This document shows, one piece after another, positions 7,535 through 10,155 of a stretch of 10,155 bases of DNA; within the stretch, counting starts at the first letter, position 1; each line of letters starts with the position of its first letter. The position numbers and the translations under genes were made by a program. Origin of the DNA: DASSJF01 sp035934535 (GTDB taxonomy: Bacteria; Sysuimicrobiota; Sysuimicrobiia; Sysuimicrobiales; Segetimicrobiaceae). The notes beneath the pieces are model-generated. The model was not told where the DNA came from. It ran no database searches and saw only the letters and a program-made list of their open reading frames with translations. The stretch is from NCBI GenBank assembly GCA_035934535.1, contig DASYXS010000040.1, positions 1-10,155 on the forward strand, read 5' to 3'.

Positions 7535-7770
7535 GTGGAGCGCCGTGAAAGGCGCGAGTCCTCTAGCGGGGGAAGATCCCGCCCAAGGAGTCGTCGGGAC
7601 GCCTTGGTAGCTACGAAGGCACGGCAGTCTGGTAACGGGCCGCCGTGAAGCCCTTCGGAAAGGAGTCTGGGAGAGCCAGACTTCGCAACCCTGCGGGCTG
7701 CAGCGTGTAGCGAGACTTCGAGCAGGCCTCGAAAGGCACGATGCGAGAGCCGACCCGCCCAATCCGCTGA
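7535..7770 (+). ncRNA. HEARO / IscB omega-RNA-like structured RNA, orphan
   Basis: The segment is a chain of hairpins: GCGCC-GTGAAA-GGCGC (7540-7555), GCGGG/CCCGC (7566-7582), GCCTT/AAGGC (7601-7620), CACGGC/GCCGTG (7620-7647), CCTT-CGGA-AAGG (7652-7663), AGTCTGG-GAGAG-CCAGACT (7664-7682), CCC-TGC-GGG (7689-7697) and TTCGAG-CAGGC-CTCGAA (7717-7733), then GATGCGAGAGCCG. Phrases such as GTGAAGCCCTTCGGAAAGG, GACTTCGCAACCCTGCGGGC and GTAGCGAG resemble, from memory, the HEARO RNA that acts as the guide (omega) RNA of IscB nucleases of the IS200/IS605 world. No iscB or tnpA gene follows; the next gene is a cupin. Ends are approximate, and the 5' guide portion would lie upstream of 7535. A different structured RNA or a group I/II intron remnant cannot be excluded. 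Confidence 0.55.
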
Positions 7771-7778
7771 GCCTGTAG

Positions 7779-7792
7779 CCGCCGCCCGGCGG
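7779..7792 (+). other. GC hairpin at the right edge of the RNA-like region
   Basis: CCGCC (7779-7783) and GGCGG (7788-7792) pair around GCCC and are followed by TTAATCG. It is too short of U residues for a firm terminator. It could end the upstream RNA or mark the element's right end. Confidence 0.3.
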
Positions 7793-7817
7793 TTAATCGA
7801 CACGATCGAGGTGGGAG

Positions 7818-8210
7818 ATGGGCCGTGAGTGGTTCCACAACGTCCGCGAGGGGGGCATTCCGCGCACACTGGCCGCCGGCATCCGCGCACGTGTGTTTCC
7901 CGGTACGCACGTGACGCTCTCCGTCGTCGAGATCGAGCCGTGGTCCGAGTCGCCCGTGCACGCGCATCCCAACGAGCAGTGGGGGTTGTGTCTCGAGGGT
8001 GAATGGATTCGGATCCAGGACGGCGTCGAGTATCCGGTCCGGGCGGGCGACTTTTGGGAGACACCGCCGAACGTGCCCCACGGGGGGCGCGCGCTGGCCA
8101 GCCGCTGCGTCGTGCTCGATGTGTTCGCGCCGCCGCGGGACGATTATCACCGCGCGGGCGCGGGCTACGGCGATGCCGACCTGCGGGGGCTGGCGCCGGG
8201 CGGGGCGTAG
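7818..8210 (+). CDS. Small cupin-domain protein
   Basis: A 130-residue single-domain cupin (beta-barrel). Cupin motif 1 is visible as PVHAHPNEQWGLCLEGEW, with metal-ligand candidates His48, His50 and Glu53 (Gln54 in the usual Glu position is possible). Motif 2 is VRAGDFWETPPNVPHGG with His88. All the residues needed to bind a metal are present, but single-domain cupins range from isomerases and dioxygenases to binding proteins, so the substrate is not assignable. Start ATG-7818 follows GAGGTG (7808-7813) with 4-base spacing. The tilS start is only 4 bases after its stop, so the two are surely co-transcribed; a functional link is not implied. The gene begins about 25 bases after the hairpin that ends the structured RNA region. 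Confidence 0.85.
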   Translation: MGREWFHNVREGGIPRTLAAGIRARVFPGTHVTLSVVEIEPWSESPVHAHPNEQWGLCLEGEWIRIQDGVEYPVRAGDFWETPPNVPHGGRALASRCVVLDVFAPPRDDYHRAGAGYGDADLRGLAPGGA

Positions 8211-8214
8211 CCGG

Positions 8215-9252
8215 ATGGCACGCGATCCGCTCGTGGCGCAGGTTCGCGAGACGATCCGGACGCACGCGATGCTCGCCGGCGGCGAGCGTGTCGTCGCGGC
8301 CGTGTCGGGCGGACCGGATTCGACTGTGCTGCTGTCCGTGCTGGCCGCGCTGCGAGAGGACCTCCGCCTCGATCTGCACGTCGCTCATCTCAACCACGGG
8401 CTCCGGCCCGAGGCGTCGCTCGACGCCGCCGCGGCGGCCGGGATGGCGGCGTCGCTCGGCTGTTCCTACCACGAGGCGACCGAGGACGTCGCGGCTGCGG
8501 CCGCGCGCGAGCGGCGGTCGATCGAGGACGCCGGCCGCGAGGCGCGGTACGGGTTCCTCGTCGCCGTCGCCGCGCGGATCCAGGCGGCCGTGATCGCGAC
8601 GGGGCACACCCGGGACGACCAGGCGGAGACGGTGCTGATGCGCCTCATTCGGGGGAGCGGGCCGAGAGGACTCGCGGGCATCCCGCCGGTGCGGCCGCAC
8701 GGCGCCCTGCGTGTGATCCGTCCGCTGATCGAGACGCCCCGCGCCGAGATCGCCGGCTACCTCGCGCGGCACGGGCTCCAGGCGCGCGCGGACCCGTCCA
8801 ACCGCGATCTCAGCATGCTGCGCAACCGCGTTCGCCTTGTCCTTCTGCCGATCCTCGAAGGGTATAATCCCGATGTGCGTGGCGCGCTCGCGCGGCTCGC
8901 CGGCGTGATCCGAGAGGAAGCGGATGCGCTTGACGCGCTGAGCGCGCCTCGGGTCGAGGCGGTGCTTCGCGGGACCTGCGCGTCGGTGCTGATCGCTCCG
9001 GACGCGTTTGGGCGGCTCCCGGTCGCCCTCCAGCGCCGGGCGCTGCGGGAGGCGATCCGGCGGGTGCGCGGGAACGGCTCCCCGCTCGCGTTCGTTCATA
9101 TAGAAGGGGCCCGTTTGGGGGTTCTCGTCGGCCGGACCGGCGCGGTGTGGGAAGCGCCGGGCGGGGTGCGCATCTTTCGACGACCGGACGCCATCGAAGT
9201 GACCGCGGAGCGCGCGCCGGACGATGGCGCCGGGCGCGACGGCTCGGGGTGA
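8215..9252 (+). CDS. tilS: tRNA(Ile)-lysidine synthase, short form
   Basis: A 345-residue N-type ATP pyrophosphatase that attaches lysine to C34 of tRNA-Ile(CAU), so that it reads AUA and is charged with isoleucine. Seen: VVAAVSGGPDSTVLL with the PP-loop SGGPDS at 31-36, HVAHLNHGLR, the SIEDAGREARYGFL block, ATGHTRDDQAETVLMRL, RGSGPRGLAGI, RVIRPLIETPRAEI, and DPSNRDLSMLRNRVRLVLLP. The TilS substrate-binding part follows (PVALQRRALREAIRRV). The C-terminal TilS_C domain of the longer enzymes (about 430 residues in E. coli) seems to be absent, as in the short Aquifex type. Start ATG-8215 is 4 bases after the cupin stop; GGCGGGG near 8199-8205 may serve as ribosome binding site. ftsH follows after 132 bp, a neighbourhood shared with Firmicutes and Actinobacteria, where hpt usually lies between. 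Confidence 0.94.
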   Translation: MARDPLVAQVRETIRTHAMLAGGERVVAAVSGGPDSTVLLSVLAALREDLRLDLHVAHLNHGLRPEASLDAAAAAGMAASLGCSYHEATEDVAAAAARERRSIEDAGREARYGFLVAVAARIQAAVIATGHTRDDQAETVLMRLIRGSGPRGLAGIPPVRPHGALRVIRPLIETPRAEIAGYLARHGLQARADPSNRDLSMLRNRVRLVLLPILEGYNPDVRGALARLAGVIREEADALDALSAPRVEAVLRGTCASVLIAPDAFGRLPVALQRRALREAIRRVRGNGSPLAFVHIEGARLGVLVGRTGAVWEAPGGVRIFRRPDAIEVTAERAPDDGAGRDGSG

Positions 9253-9299
9253 TCGCGCGCGTTTTGGCAGGGATGACGGCTATTGAGGGTAACGTCGTG

Positions 9300-9308
9300 T
9301 GCTATAAT
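9300..9308 (+). promoter_or_regulatory. Promoter of ftsH, extended -10
   Basis: TGCTATAAT at 9300-9308 is identical to the tRNA-Met element. The start would be near 9315, giving a leader of about 70 bases before the GTG start, which includes a short CCGG-CGGG-CCGG hairpin (9351-9362). TTGAGG at 9283-9288 is only 14 bp away, too close for a standard -35 element. Confidence 0.72.
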
Positions 9309-9384
9309 TCATTGAAGTCGCGGTACGCTCAGGCTTCCCGGCAGATGGCACCGGCGGGCCGGCTCCCGCGTGGAGGTCCCCGCG

Positions 9385-10155
9385 GTGTTCAATAAGTACG
9401 TGCGGAATTTGCTGGTTTGGGCCCTCATCCTGGTGGTTGTGCTGTATCTTGTGCTGCCGTTGTACCATCAGCGCGCGCCCCGCGAGGAGATCTCCTACAG
9501 CGAGTTCATCGACAAGGCCCGCAGCGGTCAGGTCGCGCAGGTGACCGTCAGCGACGAGAGCGTCTCCGGGCAGCTGAAGGATGGCCGGTCGTTCCGGGCC
9601 TACATTCCGTCGGGCGACGCGTCGTACATCGATCTGCTGCAGTCCAAGGGCGTCACGATCACCGTGGAGCCGCGGTCGCGGTCGTCGATGTGGCCCAATC
9701 TGCTGACGACGATGCTGCCGTTTATCGTGCTGGTCGGCCTGTGGATGCTGATGCTCCGTCAGGCGCAGTCGGGATCGAACCAGGCGATGTCGTTCGGCAA
9801 GAGCCGCGCCCGCCTGCACACCGAGGCGAAGACGCGGGTGACGTTCGAGGACGTGGCGGGGGTGGACGAGGCGAAGGAGGAGCTGGAGGAGATCATCGAG
9901 TTCCTCCGGCATCCGAAGAAGTTCCAGGCGCTCGGGGCCAAGATCCCGCGCGGCGTGCTGCTCGTGGGGCCGCCGGGGAGCGGGAAGACGCTGCTCGCGA
10001 AGGCGATCGCCGGGGAGGCCGGGGTGCCGTTCTTCTCCATCTCCGGCAGCGAGTTCGTGGAGATGTTCGTGGGGGTGGGCGCGAGCCGGGTGCGCGACCT
10101 GTTCGAGCAGGCGAAGAAGTCGGCGCCGTGTCTGGTGTTCATCGACGAGATCGAC
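9385..10155 (+). CDS. ftsH: ATP-dependent zinc metalloprotease FtsH (5' part)
   Basis: The first 257 residues of the membrane-anchored AAA+ protease that degrades misfolded and regulatory membrane and cytoplasmic proteins. Order: short N-terminus, first membrane helix (about 9-27, NLLVWALILVVVLYLVLPLY), extracytoplasmic domain starting EEISYSEFIDKARSG, second helix (about 103-122, WPNLLTTMLPFIVLVGLWML), linker FGKSRAR, and the AAA entry VTFEDVAGVDEAKEEL. Walker A is GPPGSGKT (195-202; Ser where GPPGTGKT is commoner), then SGSEFVEMFVGVGASRVRDLF (pore loop FVG), and Walker B FIDEID at 252-257, the last residues of the window. The HEXGH protease site would lie beyond the edge. Start: GTG-9385 with GGAGGT at 9372-9377, spacing 7. 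It has its own promoter after tilS. Confidence 0.97.
   Translation, partial: MFNKYVRNLLVWALILVVVLYLVLPLYHQRAPREEISYSEFIDKARSGQVAQVTVSDESVSGQLKDGRSFRAYIPSGDASYIDLLQSKGVTITVEPRSRSSMWPNLLTTMLPFIVLVGLWMLMLRQAQSGSNQAMSFGKSRARLHTEAKTRVTFEDVAGVDEAKEELEEIIEFLRHPKKFQALGAKIPRGVLLVGPPGSGKTLLAKAIAGEAGVPFFSISGSEFVEMFVGVGASRVRDLFEQAKKSAPCLVFIDEID

Noticed and set aside
7406..7800. RNase P RNA or tmRNA
   Set aside because: The RNase P GAGGAAAGTCC-type core and the tmRNA tRNA-like ends and tag frame are not present.
8863..8868. TATAAT inside tilS
   Set aside because: It encodes the Tyr-Asn of GYNPD in the coding frame, lacks the TGC extension, and no gene start follows.
7348..9099. A 583-residue minus-strand frame opposite tilS, the cupin and the RNA region
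   Set aside because: It is a shadow of tilS and cupin codons; low-complexity basic composition and it runs through the tRNA gene.

Overview
The window is GC-rich bacterial chromosome. It opens in the 3' end of an rRNA operon (23S tail, 5S) and breaks off inside ftsH. The codon pattern is strongly GC3, GTG starts are frequent, and Shine-Dalgarno sequences are clear. The elongator tRNA-Met resembles the Bacillus type and carries an encoded CCA, tilS lies beside ftsH, and a palindrome resembles the Gram-positive LexA box. Together these suggest a high-GC Terrabacteria-type lineage (Firmicutes-, Actinobacteria- or candidate-phylum-like). The species cannot be named from this sequence alone.

Layout. 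1-515: 23S 3' end, spacer with a perfect hairpin, and 5S rRNA, followed by a long stem-loop. 699-964: rpoZ (RNA polymerase omega) with a textbook intrinsic terminator. 1017-1397: a short DUF3052-family protein. 1428-3119: gamma-glutamyltransferase, with what looks like an in-frame palindromic insertion. 3120-5631 (minus strand): three overlapping genes that carry the separate domains of the NHEJ ligase LigD, transcribed in the order phosphoesterase, ATP-dependent ligase, polymerase/primase. 5632-5867: a regulatory gap holding two adjacent palindromes (one LexA-box-like), a plus-strand promoter candidate and a foldable segment that begins where that promoter would initiate. 5868-7226 (minus): M20-family dipeptidase. 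7309-7405: promoter and tRNA-Met(CAT). 7406-7817: no protein gene, but a dense series of hairpins resembling HEARO / IscB omega-RNA with no nuclease gene beside it. 7818-8210: small cupin. 8215-9252: tilS, short form. 9300-10155: promoter and ftsH, truncated by the window end at Walker B.

How the parts work together. The LigD set should supply end-processing, nucleotide addition and nick sealing for double-strand-break repair. Its two 4-base GTGA overlaps imply translational coupling, and hence balanced synthesis of what is one polypeptide in many bacteria. The upstream LexA-like box suggests, but does not prove, DNA-damage control. No ku gene is in the window. rRNA, tRNA-Met, tilS (decoding of AUA), rpoZ and ftsH are core housekeeping genes. 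The GGT and the M20 dipeptidase could both take part in peptide or glutathione turnover, but they are not in one operon.

The points most worth pursuing are the three-way split of LigD, the tandem palindromes upstream of it, the possible small RNA at 5788-5866, the orphan omega-RNA-like segment after the tRNA, and the palindrome inside the GGT gene.
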